Translations under genes and position numbers: made by a program
Notes under the pieces: model-generated
What the model was told of the DNA's origin: nothing
The model's database searches: none
The model's input: the letters and a program-made list of their open reading frames with translations, nothing else
Assembly: GCA_963678705.1 (NCBI GenBank)
Contig: OY783216.1
Coordinates: forward strand, 3,906,001-3,970,000
Direction of reading: 5' to 3'
Length of the DNA: 64,000 nucleotides
Source of the DNA: Panorpa germanica
Taxonomy: Eukaryota > Arthropoda > Insecta > Mecoptera > Panorpidae
In this document: in pieces, positions 10,152 to 23,054 of the stretch
Layout: each line of letters opens with the position of its first letter
Position numbering within the stretch: position 1 is the stretch's first letter

Positions 10152-10440
10152 TGGACCAATCAGAATGTTCCAAATGTTAAACAAACTTTGCACACGAGGC
10201 TCTTTTAGGAGATATTATTGTCATTACAAAATAAAATTTCATCATCTTCAGTTTTGGTGGACCAATCAGAATGTTCCAAATGTTAAACAAATTTTGCACA
10301 CGAGGCTCTTTTAGGAGATATTATTGTCATTACAAAATAAAATTTCATCATCTTCAGTTTTGGTGGACCAATCAGAATGTTCCAAATGTTAAGCAAACTT
10401 TGCCATTGCTACACGAGGCTCTCTTGTTGATATTATTTCA
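10152..10440 (-). repeat. 106-bp tandem repeat upstream of the defensin-like promoter (about 2.7 copies)
   Basis: Copies begin at 10152, 10258 and 10364 with the same start (TGGACCAATCAGAATGTTCC on the plus strand). The first two are nearly identical; the third diverges after about 45 bp. Each copy carries a CCAAT box, which is inverted relative to the gene, and a GAAnnTTC pair resembling two heat-shock-element units. The array begins about 18 bp upstream of the TATA box, so it occupies the proximal promoter. A regulatory role is inferred from position only. Confidence 0.85.
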
Positions 10441-10769
10441 AAAATAACGCTACCAGTATTTGTACAAATGTCTTCATTTTGTGATAAGAAGATAAATTCG
10501 ATAAAAACATCAATATTGAAAGAAGCTGTTTTAGAATTGAAGTGAACACGTCAACGGGAGATAATATTGTCTTAATATTTGGAAGATTGTGATTGGTCCT
10601 CGATCACGAGGACACGAAATGCGCATTTGCCGTTGGTGATACGAGTATGAACAATTTGTGCTAAATACGTCAGAGGATGTGTTATTTATTTAAAACAGGT
10701 GGTTTTCGTTGGATAACTTATTTTTAACTTGTCTTAGCCTTGTGCAGTAAAAATATGTCATTTAAATGT

Positions 10770-10868
10770 CTTTAAATGTCATTTTGTCATGTAGTAATTA
10801 TTGAAATAGTTATATATTAACTGTGTCGTCAAAAAACATTTCGAAAATTTGCTTCTTTTTAACAAATT
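10770..10868. repeat. Dispersed repeat E, copy split by piggyBac
   Basis: AATGTCATTTTGTCATGTAG, then CTGTGTCGTCAAAAAACAT and TTGCTTCTTTTT, match 6824-6913 and 23594-23678. The match stops where the piggyBac TTAA begins, so the transposon inserted into this older repeat. Confidence 0.7.
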
Positions 10869-10872
10869 TTAA

Positions 10873-12602
10873 CCCTTATGTTAATAACCGGGTACCCGGG
10901 TACCCATCGCGATGTATTAGTATGAATAACTCAAGAAAAAAAAATTATTTCAGTTTGTGCTCTCGGATCGTTAATTTTTAACTTAAAAGCAAGCTAGTTG
11001 TGAGTGCATTTAATTTATTTAAAAACAACTTTTCTTTTTAAATAAGTTTAAACTTAGGCCATCGCCCCATTAGCAACCGGGTACCCGGGTACCCACAGTA
11101 GAAAGCATAGGAAATAAATTCAAAATGGTTTCTATAAATGCATGCAGCTAATTTTTATTATAAAATAAATAAATATTACAGTTTTTTTTATCATAAGTGA
11201 CATTAATTATGACATTTAAGACATTTTGTGATAGTAACTGAATGCTCATCACATACTGGCTGGTGACAATTGTCACAGCTCTTGCGAGTCTTTCGTCGTC
11301 TTTTTATTGGTAAGGCATTGCATACAAGGCAAGATTCTGTCACTTTCTTTCTACCGGTTTTATCTTCCGGAACCATGGGTCCAGGATTTGGTTCGGCAGT
11401 TTCCTCTACTGCATGACCTAAAATACTTTCAACGGCAATCTTTGTTGAGAAGTGGCGCATTACTTGCGGATTCGCTGTGCGAGATTTAATCATTGGCATT
11501 GCCAGTTCTTCACTCAGTTTCCACATAAATTTACGACGTTTTGTTGTTTTTTTGGCAAATATTTTATTATTTTCGTAATAAATTATATATGATGCAAGTG
11601 AAGAAATGTCTAGCATGTTGATGAACATTGTCATTGGCCATCTCGAAGATCGTCGTTGACTTGTGAACCTCCGAACCATTTGGTCCATTGTATCAACGCC
11701 AGCTTTATATTTATTATAAAAATTTATAATTTCTGGTTTCCGCTTAGTATCATCACTAACTGATGCATCTGAATGCATTGTAGATAACAGAATGACAGCT
11801 TTTTTTTCGGAACATAAGAACACCATAAAGGTTACCATACCTTTTCGTGGAATCCAAAAACTGTCGAATACTGCTCCCGTGTTTTATTTGCTGCCATAAC
11901 ACTAGGGATGTATGGTTTATTTTTTTTTATCGCCAACAATGGTAATATTCCACGATAACAAATGTTTAGCAGCGGGTAGAGTAGTAAAGAAGTTATCCAT
12001 GCAGATGTTTCTACCACTACCTCGGTACGGAGCCGCCAATTCTTTCACTACTCTTTCACCCTGATTTTTTTCCCGAGTGTTACCTATTTTACCAGTGTAC
12101 ATAATCCCGTGCAAAGATATGCGTTTTCCGCATCACAAATCCACCAGATCTTTATACCATACTTAGCTGGTTTCAACGGTATATATTGAGTGAATCCAGT
12201 ACGGCCACGGTATGGATAAAGTTGTTCATCGATTGTCAAGTTTGCAGTTGGTTTGTACATATTTTGGCTAGATTTGAATTCAGCATTGTCCACACATCAC
12301 GAATTGGAGCTGCCTTGTCTTCTTTTTTACGTTGACTTCGAGTATTACAATCGTCGAATCTCAAAAAACTCAGAATATTATGGAATCTATTTATTCCCAT
12401 CGCCGAGCGATACAGTGGATTCTAGATGATTTTTTTTTTCTTTTTTTTTTAAATTGTTACTAACTATTCATATTTAAAAAAAAAAATGTTTAGAATATTT
12501 GTTTTTTAATAAAATAAACAAAATTTTCAATATTAAGATTTGTGGGTACCCGGGTACCCGGTTGCTAAGGGACGTCGATAAAGTCGGTCATTAACATAAG
12601 GG
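10873..12602 (-). mobile_element. piggyBac-family transposon (1730 bp)
   Basis: Seen: TTAA at 10869-10872 and 12603-12606 flanks ends CCCTTATGTTAAT and ATTAACATAAGGG. TTAA duplication plus a CCC-starting TIR is diagnostic of piggyBac. Inside the left end the 16-bp palindrome GGGTACCCGGGTACCC occurs twice (about 10889 and 11081); the right end has one at about 12544. The inner left block also matches the right end for about 25 bp (subterminal inverted repeat). It inserted into an older repeat shared with 6.8 kb and 23.6 kb. Transposase is frameshifted. Confidence 0.93.
11203..12422 (-). pseudogene. piggyBac transposase, frameshifted and 5'-truncated
   Basis: Read on the minus strand, homology starts near 12420 (RSAMGINRFHNILSFLRFDD) without an N-terminus or start codon. 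Segments continue through TIDEQLYPYRGRTGF, NICMDNFFTT and GVDTMDQMVRR, which hold the positions of the family's catalytic aspartates. The C-terminus has the cysteine-rich domain (CLVC, CDNCHQPVC, CLKCHN) and stops at 11203. Reading-frame changes occur near 12290, 12115, 11935 (in an A-rich run) and 11835, so no intact protein is made. The last segment, 11838-11203, is an uninterrupted 211-codon ORF. Known: piggyBac transposase cuts and pastes at TTAA. This copy is dead; ends remain that a related active enzyme might recognise. Confidence 0.9.
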
Positions 12603-12606
12603 TTAA

Positions 12607-14235
12607 ACAAATCAAATGTAAACAATAATACCAACCATATAAATAAACAAATCTACAAAACACACAATTATTATATTACAATTAATGTGAGATATAATCT
12701 CGCAGTTGACGTTGCGAGTTCTTCATTGGTTGCATACGTCACTCTTCCAACCTTGCTGATTAGCCATTTCTTTGATTTATCTGATCCACATGGTAAACAA
12801 GATTTTATCATTTTGTTCAATGTTGTTGCTCGTAAGTTAATATTTAAAGCTCGAACTATTTTTATATATTAATGACGTTTGGGATATGTGATATGATGAA
12901 GATTCCAGCATCCTCATTGATAATCATCTCCAACTCCACGAGTCCGCACGTTCTGAGGCTACAGTTCCCTAGACCCTGGACCCCGGACAAAGCCCTGGGG
13001 GCCCCACATTGTTAACCTTTGTAATTACACCATGATATGCAATCAATCGATCATGAATTTATTTTATTTTGACATCTGTAATGAGTTTTGTTATTTGTAA
13101 GTCAGTTGTTAGTTGTGATGATTTGCCGCGAAAAATTTCCATTTAAATATTTTCATTGTTTGCAACTGAACACGTCATTAAATTTGCATTAATCTTTTCG
13201 AATATTTTTATATTACAAACGTCAAAAAGTTATATCTGAATTACGGTATGTTTTAATCAAAATAACAATGGTTGAGAGGGTTGAGGGGTGAAAGGGGTGG
13301 GGTTGGAGGAAATCACTGGCAATGGCAACAACATTGATGTATAAATTATCAAACATTTTGTGTTTTTTATACACAAACAAACATCTGGTTGTAGGTGTTA
13401 CGGACTCAATCCAGATATCAGTTAGTGGTCCAGCGAGCGGTGGCGGTGAACCACGAGGTCTATTGGCAAAGAGAGTTGCAAATTCGTATTTATTGATTAA
13501 ACCACAAGAATGTTATTGATTAGCTTTACATTAAATACGGTATAAACAAAATAGTCAGGAGATCCGTCACTAAAAGTAACCAATCGGTCATTTTGGGTAT
13601 GCAGCAATTTTTTTAGAATCGTTGAAGGGTTAATCCTGAATTTTAATTTTAATTTTCAAAATGGAAGGTCTGCACGTTCTACCACCATCTTAAAAATAAC
13701 AGAGCAATTATTTTTTCGTGTATAATTAAGATGACCAATCGTACTTCTTTTTTATAATATGTGCTCCTTTATTTATATTTTAAGAAATAGCTTTTTTTTA
13801 GGTCATTTAATTTTCTAAACGGCAATATCTTTTTTGTAAAATGGACCTACTTTTTTTAGGTTCCCGCGAATTTTGTATTAAAGATTATATAAATCTGAGA
13901 ACTACCTGCATAAGGTAAATGTTAAGGAGAATGTAATTTCATTTTTCTTAGAAACAAAACATATTCTTTTCTTTTTCAAATAAACATATCCCCCCCTTCT
14001 GTCACTCCCCACCAATCCTATGAAATTACAACTGCACCCCTTTTCTACAAAAAAATAGTTTGTCAACTTAATATAGTGTTTCTAGTATGAGTAGTATTTG
14101 TGTTGAATCGCTCTGCAATAAAATAAAGCTAAGCATCATGGACCGCATTGGGTTTAGCGTATAAAACGTGGAAGAGAAGGGAAGCGAGAGTGAAAGCGTA
14201 TTCAGCAAGTATTATAATTTTCTGTACAACCATCA
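12607..14235. other. Non-coding interval with less AT-rich patches
   Basis: Short ORFs at 12687-12872 and 13322-13519 have no recognisable domain. Patches at 12935-13005 (CCCTGGACCCCGGACAAAGC) and 13400-13465 are less AT-rich than their surroundings. No exon model with both splice signals and an open frame convinced me. Confidence 0.3.
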
Positions 14236-14239
14236 TATA

Positions 14240-14570
14240 AATGTATTAATATTTATTATTATTATATTAATTGTGTGCCTTTTCGCTTTACAATCTACAT
14301 TCTTAATACATTTCATAGAACTTCAACTTGAAATTAAACTTAAAACTATTCTGGACCTTTCTATTTCCAAAAGTACTTTCTGCTTGTTCTTCTCTTGACC
14401 CTCTCCCTTCATTTCCCCTAGTCCTCCTTCATTCTCAACGTTTCCTCACCTCTTGTCTCCTCTCGACAAACCTTCTATTATGTTTTCACTATACTTCTTC
14501 CTTCTGTCTTCATTTTCACGTCTATCACTCTGTTTCTTTTGTCCGACCATTAAATTGATACTAGGACAAA
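14240..14570 (-). mobile_element. LINE 3' tail
   Basis: On the minus strand this reads GGTTTGTCGAGAGGAGACAA, then AAGCAGAAAGTACTTTTGGA and ATTAAGAATGTAGATTGTAA, and ends in a TAA-like repeat tail. It is collinear with 53480-53715 on the plus strand. Coding capacity is lost; the short ORFs on the plus strand here are its shadow. Confidence 0.8.
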
Positions 14571-15700
14571 TATTCCCTGCACAACACTTTGTGGTTTGGA
14601 ATGGCAACTAGGTGTTCGCATGGTTTTATAATAAATATAATTTTATGTAAATGTATTATCTTCACCATTTTTAATGAAGCCACTTCGAAGAACAACTCGA
14701 TCTCACATACACGATCTTACTAGATTAGTTTTCCTCGGTTCTTTTCCTCGCTCTGCATTTGATACGCTAAATCCAATGCGTTTCATGCGGACCTAAGAAC
14801 GCCTACTTTAACCGTACACCGTATTCTTGATTTACAACATGTAAAACATATGTTACGACAAATCCCGTTGTCTTTATTGATTAAATTTATTATTCACTGT
14901 GTGTCCACCTTATCTCTACCACATTCTTTGTCTTCTTGTCCTAAACAACTTAGTAGATACAGAATTATCTAGAACATTAAATATTAGAGTATCGCATGTT
15001 CCTTAATTGAACCTTGTTAAAACAAAACCCATGAATCATTGAGAAAACACAATAGGAAGATAATGAATAGTTAAGTAGAAGTAAATTAAAAAAGTAGATT
15101 CTGTTTATTTTTTAAAGGTCTACTTAGTTATAAATATATAATGACAAATAAAGAAACTTGTTACTTTAAGATGTACGAGTACATCCGGTTACACACCGAG
15201 TTATTTATCCCTTAGCTTCGGTTACGTGACTTTTAATCATTTACCACAAAAATATAACCATTAATCAAATTATAAAAATAAAAAAAAACTACTTGGTTAA
15301 TAGAAAAATATGTAGTCGAGTAAAACATCGGGCTTGGTTAGAAATAATTCAATATAGAACTGTAATAGAATATGTAATATTCCTTGTAGATGCCAGGAAT
15401 ATTTATAACTTTCTATTACAATCTTAAGAAAATCATAAAATTTATTCATTTTGTAGCCTTGTGTTACTATAACCTTTTAACACATTTATAGTTCAGAGAA
15501 ATGAAGTCAAACCATTTAAATTTTAACTAACAAATGCAGCAAGCCATCATCTATCCAGCAGTGCGGAAGACTGTTTAGCTACTCTTGCAATAAGAAGAAG
15601 CATCAAAGAAGATTACCTTTGTTCAATGTTATCTCAACCTTTCTCCAAGAAAGACCGTATTGTTATCCTTAACACGCATTGAAACTTATTTTTATATTTT
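14571..15700. other. AT-rich non-coding interval
   Basis: No gene, TIR pair or repeat match recognised. Confidence 0.3.
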
Positions 15701-15707
15701 GCATTAA

Positions 15708-16031
15708 AGCCTCATTCCCACTCACTGTTTTAATATTTAATTTACCTTTTTATTTAATATAGTAATCTAGATTTCAGGTTTTCGTTTAAGCATTCCTTTT
15801 CACATTTGTGTTGTAATTTAAGTTTAGTAAATTTAATTGGTGCGTATGCATCGTTAGTAATATAATTTTTGACAATTCGTCAAAATTGTATCTGAAATTG
15901 ATATTATTAATAACAATTAGTAATAAAAATAGTTTTCACTTCTATATATTTCAAAAATTGCCATATGCTAAACAATTTAAATTAAATACAAGATACAAAA
16001 TAAAATTAAAGCAGTAAGTGGGAATGATACT
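15708..16031. mobile_element. CATTCCCACTCACTG MITE, copy 1 (short)
   Basis: TAA on both sides (15705-15707 and 16032-16034). Ends read AGCCTCATTCCCACTCACTG and, from the right, AGTATCATTCCCACTTACTG. A 3-bp TWA duplication points to the PIF/Harbinger class. This copy has lost roughly 150 bp of interior compared with the 463-511-bp copies. Confidence 0.82.
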
Positions 16032-17009
16032 TAATACACTTCCTTGTTTAAGTCAATTATTCCAGAGGTATCAAACCTTGTACAGTATTTGTAATTAAAT
16101 CGCGGAACAAATTGTTCAACATCTACAACAAAAGGTACCTAATATAAAACCTGTCAGAAAGTTTTAAAGTAAATATTTAATTTAATTTTCCACCACTGAA
16201 GAAATCATTAAGTAGATATTTCCTTAGTGGAAAGCGATTCTCCTGTTTGCGTTGAAGTTATTTAGTGAATTACTTTCGGTACCGTTGTTTGTGTTTTTTG
16301 TTTGTCTTGGACCAGGATGAGGTAAGACGGGATGTAGTGGCTTTAGCAGTCTGATTTATCAAGCCCTCTCTACTATATACTTTCTCGTGTAATAAGTAAA
16401 GAAAATGTATCTATTTTGCAATACCATTTCAATGTTGAGAAAGAGACAGCAAATTTTCGAACGAATCTCTTATAACCATTCTTCAACCATCAAATAAATT
16501 ATTTAATTTAATTTCTCCTATTTCCAAATGACATGTCTTTCAATAGTTTAAAATGCTATCAAAGTCTGTAAGAATAAGATTGTCGCCCTTGGAGGTCCTT
16601 GTCTAGTTGGACAAGCGTACAATTTATGGAGATTATAAAACTAAATTTAATGGCTGGTACGTCTGGTAATCGTGACGTCACTGAGTAGTTAAATGTCAAA
16701 TCTGTACTAGTGGTTGACGATGATGGTTGATGCCTGTTGCCTGATGCTGTTACAGATGCATACACCATTTCGGTTTACTTATCGGCTGCATGTTTTGTAT
16801 ATATATTTATTTAATTTGTTCATCTTTATTGCTTTAAATATATGTATTCACTTCGTTATTTAGCGCGTCCAATATAGTAAATGTAACAAAGATCGTCTGG
16901 AGATGATAACATGTGTCATATGTAATAATATTGTATGAATTCTTCGCTATGTAATAATGCTTATCTACCAATTCGAAATACATGCATCTTGCTACTTGCT
17001 ACAGCCCAT

Positions 17010-17240
17010 TTAGAACACATACCTCTTTAACACATGAAACATTCAGTTCTATTAGCTGCTTTTCTCTTGCAATTCATCACACCTCTCTTCTTTAGATCCT
17101 CCTCCACTTGTTCTTCCTGCCTTGCTCTAGGTAACCCTCTCAATCTCCTGCGATTCTGTTTCCGCCCAATTTTTCTACGTGTCCTAACGATTGCAACCTG
17201 TTTCTTCTAATCCGTCACTTTATAGCGCAAATATCGTTGC
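17010..17240 (-). pseudogene. RTE-type LINE C-terminal remnant
   Basis: The minus strand reads RLQSLGHVEKLGGNRI, then in a shifted frame EEQVEEDLKKRGVMNCKRKA followed by ANRTE. This resembles the C-terminal end that many RTE/CR1-like reverse transcriptases share (GHVxRM...R, then W-DQV-EDL-KxGV-NWKxxAxDRxEW). At least one frameshift and a terminal stop show it is dead. Confidence 0.65.
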
Positions 17241-17640
17241 TGTAAATCCTGCGTCAAATTCATTTATATCTCGTCTACAGCTATTGCTGTCTTTCTAACT
17301 AAATCATATACTTTTGCAATTCCTCTATTAATTCTTTCACAGCTATAGCACAATTTAAACTAAAAATATTCCAATTGCAAGCAGTATCCGAAACACTGTA
17401 CTATATATAGCTCCTTTCCATTTCTTCCAAATAAAATAGAGAAAAGAGGTTTTTTCTTATCACACAAATAATCCAAATTAGCTTATCAAATCTTCTAGGA
17501 CTCCATACTTAGAACTACTTAAAGATCGACGAGATATATATTAAGTTGTCTCATAAGAACCATCAAAGTTTTTACGAGTTTGCTATATATTAAGTTGTTT
17601 TCGAAAATAAATGTTTATTATATATATTTTGTACTTTAAC

Positions 17641-17690
17641 TTTTACTAATTTCTGTTTTTTCTTTGTTACAGGTAAGCGCGAATTCTTTT
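17641..17690 (+). promoter_or_regulatory. Candidate recursive splice site 1
   Basis: A pyrimidine-rich tract with a possible branch point (TTTTACTAATTTC), then TTTTTTCTTTGTTACAG, abuts GTAAGC with nothing in between (AG at 17671-17672, GT at 17673). Known: such zero-length exons are ratchet points used to remove very long introns stepwise in insects. Inferred here from sequence alone. Confidence 0.45.
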
Positions 17691-18165
17691 CTACATTGAG
17701 ATTATTCTGCTTCCACTGCATTCAATGTATGTATTTTACCTTAATATAAGTTTTAACAAAGCAGTAGATATATATTTATTAAAAGAGTTCCATCGTGAAA
17801 CCATTACGATAGATTTTTTTACATTTTTGTTTATAGGTTAAAAATAACGTTTATTAATAAATCCCAAAGTTTCCGAATTTTTAATTTTTGTTTAGAATCC
17901 GAGATAATTAATAACAAAGTTGGCAATCTTCAGGCTTACCTCCCTTTTGAAGCTTGTCCGGCCAACTATTCTATTATACACAAAAAATCTCTCGACAGAA
18001 TTTTGAAATGATCATTTTCTTTAATCTTTAATACGTATTCATGTCTAGAGGTTTTTGAATTTCTGACGAAAGTAAATGTAACTATATTATACCATTTTCT
18101 TGAACTGCAATGTAGTCTTTATCCTTAAGACTTCGACATTAAAAGCTGTCTAATATATGATTGAT

Positions 18166-18685
18166 GAAATGTTTCTCACTGTTTTGATTTGTTTTTATTT
18201 AATATTATAATCTAGATTTCAAATTTTCGTTTAAGCATTCCTTTTCACATTTGTGTTTTAATTTAACTTTAGTTAATTTAGTTGGTGCGTATGCATCGTT
18301 AGTAATATAAAATTTGAGAGTTCGACCTAAAATTGTATGTTAAATAATTAAAATTGCTATTTTTAATAACAATTAGTAATAGAATTTGTTTTCACTTCTA
18401 TATTTTTCAAAAACTGACATTAAACTACTTTTAAAAATAAGTCTTACTGCATTTTGACAGATTGTCACATTTTGGATGTTATAATATAATATAGTTTTTT
18501 TTAATTTAATATTTTTAATTTAAGACATTGGACCTTGTAAGGTTCTAAAAAAACTAAGAAAATTGAAAAAATAAATTAAATTAAAAATGGTACTGTGAAT
18601 GACTACGCGTATTGCCATATGCTAAACAATTTAAATAAAATTAAAAATACAAAATTAAATTAAAGCAGTGAGTGGGAGTGATATT
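18166..18685. mobile_element. CATTCCCACTCACTG MITE, copy 2 (left end decayed)
   Basis: The left end is reduced to CTCACTGTTTTGATTTG; the right end GCAGTGAGTGGGAGTGATAT precedes TTAA. The interior is collinear with the copies at 21731 and 61919 (CATTCCTTTTCACATTTGTG, GACCTTGTAAGGTTCTAAA). Confidence 0.75.
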
Positions 18686-19454
18686 TAATGCTTATAATTT
18701 CTTATTAGTGAAGCCTAATTATTCCTGGCAGTATTGACACAAAGAAGACACTCTTTTTATACATTCTAATTCATCAATTTCCGAATACGTCCTATTTTCG
18801 AACCACTATCAATTCCATCCACCAGGACCACTCAATACCAGTCTAGCAGAACCACTTAGAGGTTTCAAGTTCAACATTTGTGGCCTGGTCTTCGTTTCTA
18901 GTATTTTAGACTCGTATAAACACTTGTGTTATCCAGGATTCTCCCCTTTTTCTCTCTTTGTTATTATAAGAGAGATAGGATAGGGTGTGCAATTCGTATA
19001 GACTATGGATATAGAGAGTAAGAGGAACCTCTTGACAAATTTCATAAGTTATAATAATAATAATAAACTACATAGACACTAGCGCCGAACCGCCAAACGA
19101 GATGCGGACTGCGGAGATAGTGTGTACTTAAGACTAACACATGAGAGTTTGAGGTTATGGTTTATATAACGGACTATATATAACGTATTATTCTTATATT
19201 TTATTTCATTTATTATTTATATGGGTATCTATTTTTAGAATATTGGGAATTATGTTTATATAACAAGACATTTTTATTAAGGGAATGACATGCTGTAATC
19301 ATATAAGCTTTATGTTGATTTACGAAATTTTGGAAATGAAATATGGTGCAACCCTATATTTATCTTATATAATAAAAATATTGTTTGGTTCATACTTTCA
19401 TATAGTTCAAATTTACAAAAGCACTAACCAATATGTTCCATTACTGTCTTCAAT

Positions 19455-19500
19455 ATACAGGGTGTCCAGAAATCGACGTAATAATTATCAGAAAAATATT
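19455..19500 (+). mobile_element. Single mariner-like end
   Basis: TACAGGGTGTCCAGAAATCG resembles the left end of insect mariner/Tc1 MITEs. No matching right end was found nearby, so it is a solo end or chance. Confidence 0.3.
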
Positions 19501-20289
19501 TTAATAAAAATCTATGTTGAATATTTTAAAAATTATTTGCAATAAGTCATAGCCACCATCAAACATTTTTTATATATATTTAACATTTTATAATTCTATT
19601 TTACAAATTTCTAAATATTCAAATAATTCACTAACTAATTTTGAACCACTTAACAAAAATGTAGTATTAACAGGACACATTTTAATCACATCTAATATTT
19701 CACTATTGAATTTTGATCTTTCTTAACTATAATTTGTGCATTCAAATATAATATGATCCAAAGTTCCTTCTTCACCACATTGACATCTATCGTCGGATTT
19801 AATATTAATTTTGTACAGGTGAGCTGGAGTTTTACAATGATTACATCCCTGTAATAGTCTTTGCACCAAATTTTCTCCTGAATGAATACAGACGTTGCTA
19901 AATAAAATTTCTTAGCGATACTTAATTCATAGTCTACATATTTGTGTTGAAAGCGAAACCGAACTGAAGTTTGTTTTAACATTTCCTGCAGTATTTAAAT
20001 ATATCTTATTTCTATGCAATACATATACATAAAATTGCACTTAAGTTCGTTGGAACTTGCTTTAACATGTCGCGCAGCCAATAAAAACAAATTAATCTTT
20101 CACCACGAGTTGCGTCAGGTCGTTAATAGTGTACAGTGACGGATTAAACCAACTGAGGGCCCCCCGACAGAAAAGCGAGCCATTCCAAATAATATATAAA
20201 AACTGTAAACGAATTTGTATTACTAGTGTCGGGAATAATTAGGATTTATTAACTATTGACCTCAAGACTAAGAATGAATCATACTGGAG

Positions 20290-20640
20290 CTCCGAAACAT
20301 CTAGCAAGAAACAAAATCATTTCCAAACCGTAAATGCGAATGTGGTGAAGAGGTGGCAGATCCTGACCACATTCTGTGGCAATGTAAAAATACAGCAATG
20401 GCAAGAAATGGACTGCAAAGGGCGGTGCTACAGACTTTGCAGACGCTTCCTGTTAACACCCCCTTTTTGATTGAGAAACCGAAATTTATAACAGCAGTAG
20501 CCATGAATAGATCATTCTTGTTGTCTGGATATAAAGTATTAGAAGAAGCAGAACAATATTAGGGGCGATAAAAGGCTACGTACCTAGGAAGTATTGGTAT
20601 CAATTGCACACAGGGTTGGTTAAATATTTTACGGAGCCTC
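20290..20640 (+). pseudogene. LINE ORF2 C-terminal fragment, second family
   Basis: The plus strand reads CECGEEVADPDHILWQC (a C-x-C...H-x4-C end motif), then runs about 60 residues to a stop at 20560-20562 (VLEEAEQY). The 3' UTR follows (GGGGCGATAAAAGGCTACGT, then ACCTAGGAAG). Two other copies are at 45.7 and 55.3 kb, both minus strand. The frame from 20353 is open, but upstream RT is absent, so it is 5'-truncated and non-functional. Confidence 0.75.
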
Positions 20641-21730
20641 AGAAAACCCTCTAAGCATTACCTTGTTTTAATATTCTAAATAACTAAATTCTGAACCGGC
20701 CCTGACTATACTACCTCATCAGTTAATACATTTATCTAATCCAAAGATTTTAAAAAATGTCCTCAGTTTTATATTTTTAATTTTATCTATTTTTCCATCA
20801 AATTATTAAATATCAATTTGTTAGCTAGAATTTAATTTCATAATTCGTCTGTTTTATGGGCATTGGTCACATTCATAAAGCTTTAATTATGATTTTTATA
20901 ATGGATATACAAAAGATAAAAGATTATTTTAATTATTACAAGTTTTAAAGCCAGTCAGTTCAGGTTCACTACAAGGTGTTCAAAAAACGTTTTTATATTC
21001 ATATTTGTTTTCGTGAACAGATTGATATCTTTACGATAATATTAAAATATTTTTTGAAAGATTTATTCACCTAGGTAGGTAATAGATTTAAATTTATTCA
21101 TAAAAGAAAATTAATTTAAACTTATGTATATTTATATTTTAAGTTATTTGACAGCTTATTACTGATTCTGAGTCCTATCTAGTTGTCGTGGTCTCGTAAT
21201 AAATTAACCAAGTAGAACCCGATAAGGTCCTCGTCAGGCACCAGCGTTACCTTTCCCACTAGAACCTTACCATTATCCTTACATTATACTTATCGGGAAC
21301 CTTACAACATCTATGGTGAAATTCTACTCACACTGAGTATGGCTGAAATTGTTATTTCTTCAGTTTTTATGCCGAAATCTACATTTATATTTCATGTATT
21401 TATTGTAGATGAAACACGGTATTTGTATAATGCTTCTAGCTGTCTTAGACTGTAATTTTTCTAGTATTTCTATGTTTGAGACACTACCCATGTTAATTTA
21501 CTGCTAGAGAATAAGCGCGATATGTGTCCAATACACTTAAATTTTCATACACAGCCTGTTCATTTACGGCATTTGAACAAGTGCTTAATTAGATCGAAGT
21601 GATACATGCACTTGACTTAGAAACAGTTCTTTGCCTGATCTGTGTCATTTGTCTCGTGCATTATAAAACTCACAGTAATTGCATATTTTTTCCAAGTAAA
21701 ACTAAATATATTTCTGTTATAGTGGAATTA

Positions 21731-22241
21731 AGCCTCATTCCTACTCACTATTTCGATATTTAATTTACTGTTTTTATTTAATATTGTACTCTAGATTTCA
21801 GGTTCTCGTTTAAACATTCCTTTTCACATTTGTGTTTTAATTTAAATTTAGTTAATTTAGTTGGTGCGTATGCATCGTTACTAATATACATTTTGACAGT
21901 TCGACAAAATTGTATGTGAAATAATTAAAATTGCAATTTTTAATAACAATTAGTAATAGAAATTGTTTTCACTTCTATATTTTTCAAAAACTGACATTAA
22001 ACTTCTTTTAAAAATAAATCCTACTACATTTTGACAGATTGTCACATTTTGGAGGTTATAATATAATATAGTTTTTTTTAATTTAATATTTTTAATTTAA
22101 GGTTTAAAAAAAACTAAGAAAACTTAAAAATAAATTAAATTGAAAACGGTACTGTGAATGACTACGCGTATTGCCATATGCAAGCTAAACAATTTAAATT
22201 AAATACAAAATTCAATTAAAGCAGTGAGTGGGAATGATACT
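21731..22241. mobile_element. CATTCCCACTCACTG MITE, copy 3 (511 bp)
   Basis: TTA flanks both ends (21728-21730 and 22242-22244). Left end AGCCTCATTCCTACTCACTA; right end GCAGTGAGTGGGAATGATAC. This is among the most complete copies, and the TTA duplication supports the 3-bp-TSD class. Confidence 0.85.
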
Positions 22242-23054
22242 TTACCATTTAAATTGTATAATATACTTATGATCATGCGTTTAAAATGAAAACGGTGAAG
22301 AGTGAAAATGATTTATTCATATTTTTTAAATTTATTTCACAAAAGTATTGAACTGTGTTCTACAAGATAAAACAGAGAACTGTTATTTATATGTATGAGT
22401 ATTTATAGCCATTCATTGGTAATAAAAACAAGTGCATTTATTGATTAAACATTTGCACAAAGAACTGCGATACTGTGTGCATCTATCTACGAAGTATTTG
22501 AATAAAATAAAAACCACCACACAATAAACTAGAATGATGCAATGCACAAGAAGAGAAGAACACAAATAGAAGATACTTCTTTCTTCCTATAAAAAACGTC
22601 TAGCGATTATTAATGTAATCATAAATTCAAGCTGGTAAGATATTTTCAAACATAAGAATAATTTTACCATTCCGCGTTAATTTACGGGTCTGTAGCTGTT
22701 CTGTAGCATAGAACATTAAACATTTGAAAATATTTACAACCGCATAATAAAAATATCACGTATAGAATGGAGTAGAGTGAAGCGATGCAATGGCCTAGCA
22801 GTTAAATCTCGTATATGCGTTTGTAATATTAGTTTTGTAGCCAAATAAATATAATCAGTCGTAAATAATTAATAGTCTTATTATAAAATATTATTATCTT
22901 TTGTATAGGGTGACACAGAAGCGTTTCATTCGACCCGTGGGCTTTTTGTAAAGGACTAGGAAGTGAAATTCAATGAAAAATGTAATATACAGAATATAAA
23001 ATGTAAATTCATTCATAAATCAATGAACCTATGGTTTTTTTCACACTGAAACAC

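Noticed and set aside
13322..13519. 65-codon ORF in a less AT-rich patch
   Set aside because: No domain and no supporting splice or promoter signals.
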